From NCBI GenBank assembly GCA_029239415.1, contig JAQZAY010000018.1, positions 1 to 24,391 of the forward strand: a DNA stretch of 24,391 bases, in the 5' to 3' direction. The stretch is from Pseudomonas sp. Its GTDB lineage: Bacteria > Pseudomonadota > Gammaproteobacteria > Pseudomonadales > Pseudomonadaceae. A program made the translations under genes and the position numbers. Positions 7,820 to 14,960 of this stretch are shown here, one piece after another (the stretch's first letter is position 1; the number at the start of each line of letters is the position of its first letter). A model generated the notes under the pieces. That model saw nothing but the letters and a program-made list of their open reading frames with translations. It was not told the DNA's origin and did not search any database.

Positions 7820-8908
7820 TCAGAACACTGCGTGCGGATCGGGGGCCGAGGCCTCCGTCGGGGCTTGCCGGTACCACAGCAGCCCCCCGCGCTCCTCGCG
7901 CACCAGGGCGCCTTCGGCCATGAGGTAGTTGGCATGCGCCAAGGTTTCGCCCAGGGCCATCAGTTCATCGAAGCTGCCTGACACCCTGGGAAACAGCAGC
8001 GCCATCAGGTCGAGTGCGCTGCGCGGCTCGACACAGTGGGCCAGCATCCGCGCCAGGTGGCCCTGGTGGTGGGCCTGCAACTGATCCAGGCGCCGATGCA
8101 GATTGAAGAACGGCCGCTCATGGGCCGGCAGGACCAGCACGGTGTCGGGCACCGCGCGCAGCTGCTCGATCGACGTCAGCCAGTCCCGCAGCGGGTCGGC
8201 CTCGGGTTCGGTGGGCTGGACGCCGACGGTCGAGGTGATCCGCGGCAGCACCTGGTCGCCGGAAATCAGCAGGCCATCGTCCGCGGCGTACAGGCAGGCG
8301 TGTTCGGGCGAGTGGCCGCTGCCGACCTGCACGGTCCAGGTGCGCGTACCGATCCGCAGCCGGCTGCCTTGGCGCAAGCGGCGGAATCCGGTGCACGGCA
8401 AGGGGCGAAAGTGGGTGTTCTGGATCGCGGCGTGCAGGGCGTCGATCCGTTCCTGGCCAAACCCTACCTTGCGATAGAAATCCACGAACGCCCAGGGCGC
8501 TTCCCCGCCGGGGGGGCGCACGTGAAGCCACTGGAATTCCCCTGCGGTCATGTACAGCGGGCAGCGAAAACGCTCGGTAAGCCAGGCCGCAAGCCCCGCG
8601 TGATCGCTGTGGAAATGCGTGCAGACCACCGCGAGCACGGGCTGGGCGGCGCACACCTGGGCGAGCACTCGCGTCCATGTCTCGCGGGTCTCGGGGGTGT
8701 TCATGCCGGTGTCCACCACCACCCACCCCGCCTCGTGGCGCAGCAGGTACAGGTTGATGTGGTCGAGGCGAAACGGCAGCGGCATGCGCAGCCACCACAC
8801 GCCACTGGCGACTTCCAGCACCTCGCCGCCACCCGGCGGCTGCGGCCAGGGGTAGCGCAGGCCGTCGCGCAGCTCGCCTTCGGCACGGCAGGCCTGGAGG
8901 TCAGTCAT
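7820..8908 (-). CDS. Metallo-beta-lactamase-fold hydrolase
   Basis: The 362-residue product has the binuclear metal motif THFHSDH (H98, H100, D102, H103), then GHSPEH (H199), SGDQ (D218) and PAHERPF (H263), so all metal ligands of the superfamily are present. A helical C-terminal part (about 265-362) resembles the winged-helix tail seen in many such hydrolases (LACTB2 type). The ATG at 8908 is used because GAGGG lies 8 bases upstream; a GTG at 8917 has no room for a ribosome site. The start overlaps the stop of the upstream CoA ligase by 8 bases, implying translational coupling. In this setting it may hydrolyse a CoA thioester, a lactone or an ester; the reaction cannot be told from sequence. 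Confidence 0.85.
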   Translation of the reverse strand: MTDLQACRAEGELRDGLRYPWPQPPGGGEVLEVASGVWWLRMPLPFRLDHINLYLLRHEAGWVVVDTGMNTPETRETWTRVLAQVCAAQPVLAVVCTHFHSDHAGLAAWLTERFRCPLYMTAGEFQWLHVRPPGGEAPWAFVDFYRKVGFGQERIDALHAAIQNTHFRPLPCTGFRRLRQGSRLRIGTRTWTVQVGSGHSPEHACLYAADDGLLISGDQVLPRITSTVGVQPTEPEADPLRDWLTSIEQLRAVPDTVLVLPAHERPFFNLHRRLDQLQAHHQGHLARMLAHCVEPRSALDLMALLFPRVSGSFDELMALGETLAHANYLMAEGALVREERGGLLWYRQAPTEASAPDPHAVF

Positions 8909-10757
8909 GGCGTACACCCTCGCAGGGCTGCAGGCCCGCGCGCCGCAGTGCCTCCAGCGAGTACGGCAGGTAGGTCCGGGCCTGCTCGTCGCGCACGAAC
9001 AGCGGGTCCTGGCAGGCCACCGGACAATAGCCCTGGCGCTGCAGGTCGACCTTGCGCAACTTGAAGGTGCTGGTCAGGTCGGCGGCGGCGCTGACCCGCA
9101 CGAACACCGGCGCGGCATAGCGCGGCAGGCAACGTTCACTGAGGTCAAACAATGCCTGCGGGTCGAAGGCCACGCCTGCCTGCATCAGCACCGCAGCCAT
9201 GCCTGCACGGCCTTCATGGCCAGGCACTTGTACACCGTAGATGTTGATCAGCTCGAGCCCCGGCAAGTCACCGAGGGCAGCGGCGACCTCCTGGGTCGAG
9301 ACGTTCTCGCTTTTCCAGCGGAAGGTGTCGCCGATGCGGTCGACGAAGTAGCAGTAGCCCTCGGCGTCCTGGCGCAACAGGTCACCCGAGCTCCAGTAGG
9401 CATCCCCCGTACTCAGGACATTGCGGCGGATCTTGCCCTCGCTGGCCTCGGCCGAGGTGTAGCCTTCGAAGCGCCCGCCGCCGATGTCGGGATGATCGAT
9501 GATCAGGCCCATCGCTTCGCCGACCTCGCCGACTTCGCAGAGCTGGTAGAACCCCTGCGCGTCGCGCGGGTGGCAGTCGTTCTCGACGTCGTAGCGCACC
9601 AGCCGCAGGTTGGTGCGGCTCCAGTCCGGAACCCGGCCACAGGAGCCGGGGTAGTTGTCGAGGTTGATGAGGTTGGTGTTGGCCTCGGTGGCTCCCCAGC
9701 CCTCGAAGATCTGCAGCGCTCCGAAGCGCTCGGTCCAGCGCTGCCAGGTCTCGTGGGTCAGCCCGGCGCCCAGCATGCAGCGCAGGCCGTGGTCGCGCTC
9801 CCCCGGGACCACCGGCTGGTTGAGCAAGTACCGGCAGATTTCACCGATGTACTGGAAAACGCTGACGCGGTGCTGGCGAACATCGTCCCAGAACGCCCGC
9901 ACGCTGAACTTGCGCCGCACCACGATGCTGGCGCCAGCGCTCAGGGCGGTGGAGGTCACCGACGTGGCGGCGGCGCCGTGGTACAGCGGCAGGCAGCAAT
10001 AGAACACATCCTCGTGCGTGGCGGGCAAGGTCACCTGCATGACGTCACCCGACGACATCCAGCGCATATGGCTGTAGCGGGCGGCCTTGGGCAACCCGGT
10101 GGTGCCGGAGGTGAAGATCAGCAGGGTCGTGTCCTGGGCCTGGACCGCGGCACGCAGGTCCCTGGGGAAGGCGCTGGCAGGCGCGCTTGCCAGGCGTGCC
10201 GCAAAGTGCCCGTCGACACCGCTTGGCAGCGCACCCGACCAGGGGTTCTGCGCATCGGGCAGCAACCAGAACGCCAGTGCCGGCAACGGCGCGGTGGCCT
10301 GCAGGTTGGCCAGGCATTCCTCGCCCACCACCACGCACTTGGCGCCAGTGGTCTGCAAGGCATGCAGCAGGGCCTTGCCGCTGACCTGGGTATTGATGAA
10401 GGCGACCACCACGCCGAGCTTCACCAGGCCGAACCAGGCGCAGAAGAATTCCAGGCGGTTTTCCAGCATCAAGGCGCAGACGTCTCCGGCGCGCAGGCCG
10501 TTGGCGTAGAACGTGTGGGCCATCTGGTTGGCCCGGGCATCGACCTGGGCATAGCTCAGGCACTGGTTGCCGTAGATCAGCAAAGGCCTGTCGGCATGCA
10601 GGCGCGCCTGCTCTTCGAGACGGTCGGCCAGGGTATAGGCGTCGCGCGGCTTGATCTTCGCGCTGGCGGCCGCGCGGCGGTCGAGCAGCGCCTGGGTCTG
10701 CTCGCGCGCGACCGGCACCCCGGCAAGCGCCGTCTGGGCTGGCTGCGCCACGTTCAT
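8901..10757 (-). CDS. FATP/very-long-chain-type acyl-CoA synthetase (AMP-forming)
   Basis: The 618-residue product carries the adenylation motifs in order: LIFTSGTTGLPK (about 213-224, phosphate loop), GWGATEAN (353-360), SSGDLL (456-461), DRIGDTFRWKSENVST (473-488) and TSTFKLRK (562-569) with the probable catalytic Lys566. The DR.GDTFRWKGENV-type signature is that of the FATP/very-long-chain family, which includes bile-acid CoA ligase and actinobacterial sterol CoA ligases of the FadD17/FadD19 kind. It probably activates a bulky hydrophobic acid at the cytoplasmic face. The ATG overlaps the ene-reductase stop by 4 bases (ATGA) with GGAGG upstream, so it is the second gene of that operon. Confidence 0.88.
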   Translation of the reverse strand: MNVAQPAQTALAGVPVAREQTQALLDRRAAASAKIKPRDAYTLADRLEEQARLHADRPLLIYGNQCLSYAQVDARANQMAHTFYANGLRAGDVCALMLENRLEFFCAWFGLVKLGVVVAFINTQVSGKALLHALQTTGAKCVVVGEECLANLQATAPLPALAFWLLPDAQNPWSGALPSGVDGHFAARLASAPASAFPRDLRAAVQAQDTTLLIFTSGTTGLPKAARYSHMRWMSSGDVMQVTLPATHEDVFYCCLPLYHGAAATSVTSTALSAGASIVVRRKFSVRAFWDDVRQHRVSVFQYIGEICRYLLNQPVVPGERDHGLRCMLGAGLTHETWQRWTERFGALQIFEGWGATEANTNLINLDNYPGSCGRVPDWSRTNLRLVRYDVENDCHPRDAQGFYQLCEVGEVGEAMGLIIDHPDIGGGRFEGYTSAEASEGKIRRNVLSTGDAYWSSGDLLRQDAEGYCYFVDRIGDTFRWKSENVSTQEVAAALGDLPGLELINIYGVQVPGHEGRAGMAAVLMQAGVAFDPQALFDLSERCLPRYAAPVFVRVSAAADLTSTFKLRKVDLQRQGYCPVACQDPLFVRDEQARTYLPYSLEALRRAGLQPCEGVRHD

Positions 10758-11836
10758 GAGATCACCTCCAGCGTGCTCGAGCAGGCAGGGTAATCCGAAT
10801 AGCCCTGGGCGCCGGGGGTATACAGCGTGTGCCGGTCGAAACGGGCCAGGGGCAGGCCCCGGCGAAGACGCTCGACCAGATCCGGGTTGGCGATGAAGTG
10901 CCGGGCGAACGAGACGGCATCACCCTGTCCTGCTTGCAGCGCGGCGCAGGCCGATGCGCCGTCGAAGCCGTCATTGAGGATCAGGCCGCCGGCGCCATGC
11001 TGACGCGCCAGGGCGAAGGCATCGAGCCCGGGGGTGGGCGAGCGCATGATGTGCTGATAGGCCAGGCCCATTGGTGCAACTGCGGCGCACAGGGCCGCGG
11101 CCGTCGCGGCAGGATCGGCATCCTCGATATCGTTGTACTGGTTGCCTGGGCACTGGCGGTAGCCGACCCGGCCAGCACCGATCGCGCCCGCCATCGACTC
11201 GAGCACCTCTCGGGCGAAACGCACACGGTTCTCTGTGCTGCCGCCGTAGTGGTCCTCGCGCAGGTTGCTGCCGGAGGCCATGAACTGCATGGGCAGGTAG
11301 CCACTTGTGCAATGCAGCTCGACGCCGTCGAAGCCTGCTTCCCGCGCGTTGACCGCGGCCTGGCGATACGCCTCGATCACCGCCGCTATGCCAGCCAGGG
11401 ACAATGCCTGTGGCTCATCGGCGTCCACCATGCCGGCCACATCGGTGAACAGCTGGGTGCGTGCGCGCAGCGAGGACGGTGCCACGGTGGCGGCGGCCTC
11501 GGGCTTGTTGTAATGGCTGGCGACTCGACCGACATGCATCAGTTGCAGGACGATGCGTCCGCCTTCGCCGTGCACCGCCTCGGTGACGCGGCGCCAGGCG
11601 CTGATCTGCTGCGCACTGTAGATCGCTGGGGTGCGGCAATAACCAAGTCCCTCGGCGGACGGCGCGGTGCCTTCGGCGATGATCAGCCCGGCGCTGGCGC
11701 GCTGGCGGTAGTACTCGACCATCTCCGGCCCCGGCAGGCCGTCGCCCAGCGCGCGGCTACGGGTCATCGGCGCCATGACGATGCGGTTGGCGAGTTGCAG
11801 GTCGCCCAGGGCCAATGGCTCGAACAAGATGCTCAT
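10754..11836 (-). CDS. Old yellow enzyme family ene-reductase (FMN)
   Basis: The 360-residue product is a TIM-barrel FMN oxidoreductase. It shows NRIVMAPMTRSRA (about 17-29), QLMHVGR (about 98-104), the active-site segment ELHCTSGYL (173-181), REDHYGGSTENRVRF and RVGYRQCP. H175 and Y180 are in place, but the second hydride-acceptor ligand, normally Asn or His, is S178. The ATG at 11836 has AAGGAG 5 bases upstream; an open frame extends further upstream without a ribosome site. As first gene of the operon it may reduce an activated C=C bond, or oxidise a cyclic ketone, in the same pathway. A motif copy lies 114 bases upstream. Confidence 0.88.
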   Translation of the reverse strand: MSILFEPLALGDLQLANRIVMAPMTRSRALGDGLPGPEMVEYYRQRASAGLIIAEGTAPSAEGLGYCRTPAIYSAQQISAWRRVTEAVHGEGGRIVLQLMHVGRVASHYNKPEAAATVAPSSLRARTQLFTDVAGMVDADEPQALSLAGIAAVIEAYRQAAVNAREAGFDGVELHCTSGYLPMQFMASGSNLREDHYGGSTENRVRFAREVLESMAGAIGAGRVGYRQCPGNQYNDIEDADPAATAAALCAAVAPMGLAYQHIMRSPTPGLDAFALARQHGAGGLILNDGFDGASACAALQAGQGDAVSFARHFIANPDLVERLRRGLPLARFDRHTLYTPGAQGYSDYPACSSTLEVIS

Positions 11837-11924
11837 TTCAGCTCCTTCACTTCTTGGGATTTCCCGGGCATGCCAGAATCCGGCCGCTCGGCGACAGAAC
11901 ACCCGTGCTACCGGTGATGGGCAG

Positions 11925-11968
11925 ATGATTGACGCCGGGCGCCGGGGAAACATCGTCCGTCGAGACTA
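11925..11968 (-). promoter_or_regulatory. Candidate activated promoter of the ene-reductase operon
   Basis: The minus strand reads TAGTCTCGACGGACGATG (11968-11951), followed after 20 bases by a -10-like AATCAT (11930-11925). The 18-bp element would be centred near -42, as for an activator overlapping the -35 region. It ends 114 bases before the ene-reductase ATG. An oppositely oriented copy for the MFS gene lies 34 bases away. Confidence 0.55.
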
Positions 11969-12001
11969 GGTTTTGCGAGGCCGTTACCCGTGCCGCAGGA
12001 T

Positions 12002-12045
12002 TGGTCTGAACGGACGATGAAAAATCACCGCGCCGGGCAGACGAT
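12002..12045 (+). promoter_or_regulatory. Candidate activated promoter of the MFS gene
   Basis: The plus strand reads TGGTCTGAACGGACGATG (12002-12019), followed after 20 bases by a -10-like GACGAT (12040-12045). It matches the copy on the opposite strand at 11951-11968 at 14 of 18 positions. The motif ends 61 bases before the GTG start of the MFS gene. Confidence 0.55.
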
Positions 12046-12080
12046 CACGCCCACCAGAACAAGACCGGGAGTGACCCGCA

Positions 12081-13421
12081 GTGACGACTTCAAATCCAGT
12101 GACCTGGCGAACGCACTACGCACTGTTCGTGCTCGCCGCCATCTACGTCTTCAACTACATCGACCGCCAGTTGATGGCGATCCTGATCGAACCGGTGAAG
12201 CTCGAATTCGGCATCTCCGACACCGGTATCGGCTTGCTGTCGGGAGCCACCTTCGCGGTGTTCTACACCGTGTTCGGCTTCCCGCTCGGACGCTTGTCCG
12301 ACCGCGTCGGGCGCAAGCCGGTGATCGCCTTCAGCTGCATCGCCTGGAGCCTGATGACCATGCTGTGCGGGCTGGCCGGCAGCTTCATGATGCTGGTGCT
12401 GGCGCGCATTGGCGTGGCGGTGGGCGAAGCCGGCGGCACGGCGCCGTCGGTGGCCATGGTGTCGGAGCTGTATCCGGCGCGGCGACGCTCCACTGCGCTG
12501 GCGGTGCTGATGCTCGGCTCGAGCCTGGGCGCGATCGTCGGCCTCGGCCTGGGCGGCTGGATTGCCCAGCACCATGGCTGGCGGCTGGCGTTCCTGCTGA
12601 TCGGTGCGCCGGGGATTTTCCTCGGGCTGCTGCTGTTGTTCACCGTGCGCACGGCCAAGCCGACGGCCCAGCCGACACAGGTACAAGGGAGCGCGGCCGA
12701 GGAAGGCTGGTTCGCCACGCTGCTCGAGCTGCTGAAGACGCCGTCGTTCCTGTGGCTGGTGCTGACCGGCGGCACGGCGGCGATCGCCGGCTATGCCATC
12801 GGTACCTGGAGCCCGAGCTTCCTGATCCGCTCGCACGGGCTGAACGTCCAGCAAGCCGGTTTCCTGGTCGGCGTGGTCGGTGGTACCGGCGCCACCCTGG
12901 GGACCCTGGTGTGCGGCATCGTGACCGACCGGATGGCACGGCGCGATGCAGGCTGGCAGATCGGCGTGCCGCTGCTGGGCACGCTGGTCAGTATTCCTTT
13001 TGCCCTGGCCTATTTCCTGTGGCCGGCAGGCACCGCGCTGCAGGTAAGCGGCATCGCCGTGCCGCAGGCCTTCGTGTTCTACAGCGTGTTCGCCTTCTTC
13101 GGCGTGTGGTGGGCGACGCCCTGCCTGGGTGCCATCACCCACTTGTTCCCGGCCAACCGCCTGGCGCAGGCCACGGCGATCTTCGTGATGGCGATGACCT
13201 TGCTGGGCGTGGGCATCGGTCCGCTGCTGATCGGGCTGCTCAGCGACCTGTTCCTGCCGACCCTGGGCGCCGAATCGTTGCGCTATGCGCTGGCGGCGTC
13301 GATCTCGATGCTGGTGCTGGCGGCGGTCTTCCTGGGCCTGGCGTTGCCGGGGTATCGGCGGCAACTGGCGCAGCCGGGGGGTGTCGAAGCGGGGGCTGGC
13401 CAGACGGTGACCGCGGCCTAG
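12081..13421 (+). CDS. MFS permease, spinster-like group
   Basis: The 446-residue product has about 12 predicted membrane helices. The first helix contains FNYIDRQ, the 'NY.DR' signature of spinster-type MFS proteins. The loop between helices 2 and 3 has the MFS motif A as GRLSDRVGRKP (about 70-80). A short charged loop with a Gln-rich stretch (about 193-210) divides the two halves. The start is the GTG at 12081 with GGGAG 9 bases upstream. It is the only plus-strand gene in the window, transcribed away from the ene-reductase operon and toward DUF1329. The shared upstream motif ties it to the cluster, so it likely imports the substrate or exports an intermediate at the inner membrane. Confidence 0.9.
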   Translation: MTTSNPVTWRTHYALFVLAAIYVFNYIDRQLMAILIEPVKLEFGISDTGIGLLSGATFAVFYTVFGFPLGRLSDRVGRKPVIAFSCIAWSLMTMLCGLAGSFMMLVLARIGVAVGEAGGTAPSVAMVSELYPARRRSTALAVLMLGSSLGAIVGLGLGGWIAQHHGWRLAFLLIGAPGIFLGLLLLFTVRTAKPTAQPTQVQGSAAEEGWFATLLELLKTPSFLWLVLTGGTAAIAGYAIGTWSPSFLIRSHGLNVQQAGFLVGVVGGTGATLGTLVCGIVTDRMARRDAGWQIGVPLLGTLVSIPFALAYFLWPAGTALQVSGIAVPQAFVFYSVFAFFGVWWATPCLGAITHLFPANRLAQATAIFVMAMTLLGVGIGPLLIGLLSDLFLPTLGAESLRYALAASISMLVLAAVFLGLALPGYRRQLAQPGGVEAGAGQTVTAA

Positions 13422-13453
13422 GCTTTGCTTGCGGTATCGAATGCTCCTACGCA

Positions 13454-13479
13454 AACGCCCGGCCAATTGGCCGGGCGTT
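13454..13479. terminator. Palindromic bidirectional terminator between convergent genes
   Basis: A perfect 26-base palindrome forms an 11-bp GC-rich stem (AACGCCCGGCC and its complement) with an AATT loop. It lies 32 bases after the MFS stop and 15 bases after the DUF1329 stop on the other strand. Being symmetrical, it can act in both directions. U-tracts are short, so strength is uncertain. Confidence 0.75.
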
Positions 13480-13494
13480 CTGTCTACAACACCG

Positions 13495-14877
13495 TCAACG
13501 CCCGATCGCCCTCGCTGCATCCGAGGTGTACATGTCCGGGGTGAACTTGGCTTCGTTGAGGATCGGCCCCTTCTTCGCTTCGTTGGTCATCCCGTAGCCG
13601 GTGTACTGCCCGGAGTTGAGGTCCATGAAGAATTGCGAACCGGCCTGCCAGGCACTCATGTCGGGGTGGTAGTAGTAGTTGACCAGCGCATGCTTCCACA
13701 ACTGCCCGCGACTGTCGTAGTTGTCGGCCATCACCGCGTTCCAGGTGTCTTCATCGATGAACAGCACGCGCTTGCCGTACACGTGGCGGAACCCTTCCTT
13801 CAACTGGGCCTCGACCACCCAGACCCGACGCAGTTCGAACCGCAGGAACTCGGGGTTTGGATGGTTGGGTGTCAACAGCTCGGCATACTTGACCCCTGCC
13901 CCGTTGGCCTTGTACGCATTGGCCGGGCTGTAGATTTCCCGCTTGCCGATCAGCTTCCAGGTATAGCGCTCGGGCCCACCGTTGAACAGGCGGTCTTCAT
14001 CGACGATCATCGTGCCGTTGGTGCCGATCATCGGCTGGTCATAACCATACCCTGGCAATTGGCGCACACGCCGGGTCGACGGGCTGTAGTTCCAGGCCTG
14101 GCGGGCGTCGGTGGCGAAGTTGTAGGGCTCATGGGCGATACTGATCACGCCGTTGTCGCGGGCCGGCTTGAGGGTGGTGTTGTAGCTCATCGCCTGGATC
14201 CTGTCCTCGGTCCTGGGCTCCTTGGTCGGCGAGTTGGCCTGCGACAGGTTGCGCGCATGGGCACGACCCCAGCCGATGCTGCCATTGGGCAGCACCGACG
14301 CCAGGTCGCTGATCTTCTCCTCGGTGTAGGCACGCGCTGGCAGCTGGTGGTTCCACAGCACCTCCATGCCGTTCTTGGGGATCGGGAACGGGACCTGGCC
14401 AAGCCCCTCGATACCCAGGCCGTCATTGACCCGCCTGGCATTGAGGGCGTTGGACTTGGCCCGCTCGCAGACATAGTCCGGGTAGCGGAAATCACGGTGC
14501 CCTGGATAGATGTTCATCTTGTAGGTGCTGGGGTATTTCTTCAGCAGGGACTTCTGGCCCTCGGTCAGGTGGGCCTCGTACTGCGCCATGTTCTGCGCGG
14601 TGATGACCAGGACAGGCTTCTCGGCCGCGTAGGGGTCGACCGGCTGGTCGCCGGAAAACTTCACGTGCTTCCAGCCCGGCACTTCGCCTAGGTACTTGCC
14701 GGTGTAGGGCGGGATGGTGCCGGCGGCATTGCCCGCCTGCTCGGCGCCGACACAGGTCAGCTCCTTGCCCAGCTTATCGGCCTCCTGTGGCGATACCTGG
14801 GCCGATGCATTGTCGACCAGTGCGGTATTGGCCACTAACGTCGCTGCGAGCACGACACCTGTTGTTGTTATTTTCAT
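13495..14877 (-). CDS. DUF1329 family periplasmic/outer-membrane protein
   Basis: The 460-residue product has a cleavable signal peptide (residues 1 to about 26, ending DNASA before QVSP), with no lipobox. The mature start LTCVGAEQAGNAAGTIPPYTG is close to the usual DUF1329 'LTP.GAE.AGNADGTIP.WTGG' line, but Pro is replaced by Cys. The rest is beta-rich and consistent with the LolB-like fold reported for this family. The ATG at 14877 has AAGGAGG 6 bases upstream; a longer open frame has none. The gene follows the second CoA ligase after 80 bases but has its own motif and -10-like hexamer in that gap, so it may be transcribed separately. It probably works with DUF1302 and the RND transporter in moving a hydrophobic substrate through the envelope. 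Confidence 0.87.
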   Translation of the reverse strand: MKITTTGVVLAATLVANTALVDNASAQVSPQEADKLGKELTCVGAEQAGNAAGTIPPYTGKYLGEVPGWKHVKFSGDQPVDPYAAEKPVLVITAQNMAQYEAHLTEGQKSLLKKYPSTYKMNIYPGHRDFRYPDYVCERAKSNALNARRVNDGLGIEGLGQVPFPIPKNGMEVLWNHQLPARAYTEEKISDLASVLPNGSIGWGRAHARNLSQANSPTKEPRTEDRIQAMSYNTTLKPARDNGVISIAHEPYNFATDARQAWNYSPSTRRVRQLPGYGYDQPMIGTNGTMIVDEDRLFNGGPERYTWKLIGKREIYSPANAYKANGAGVKYAELLTPNHPNPEFLRFELRRVWVVEAQLKEGFRHVYGKRVLFIDEDTWNAVMADNYDSRGQLWKHALVNYYYHPDMSAWQAGSQFFMDLNSGQYTGYGMTNEAKKGPILNEAKFTPDMYTSDAARAIGR

Positions 14878-14917
14878 GTATTGCCTCCTTCGCTGACAAA
14901 GCTTTCGAGTGAGACTC

Positions 14918-14960
14918 ATTCTTCGCGATCTGGCGGGGCATTCATCGTCCGGAAAGACTA
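14918..14960 (-). promoter_or_regulatory. Candidate activated promoter of the DUF1329 gene
   Basis: The minus strand reads TAGTCTTTCCGGACGATG (14960-14943), whose TAG is also the stop codon of the upstream CoA ligase. A -10-like AAGAAT (14923-14918) follows after 19 bases. The element ends 65 bases before the DUF1329 ATG. The CCCCG that follows the motif is also present in the ene-reductase copy. Confidence 0.5.

Noticed and set aside
3415..8282. Extra CATCGTCC octamers at 3415-3422 and 8275-8282
   Set aside because: Both lie inside coding sequence (YCF48-like and MBL genes), lack the TAGTCT half and the -10-like hexamer, and are explained by the encoded residues.
11990..13597. Plus-strand frame overlapping the MFS gene
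   Set aside because: The product is Arg/Gly/Ala-rich without membrane helices, while the frame at 12081-13421 gives a clear MFS protein.
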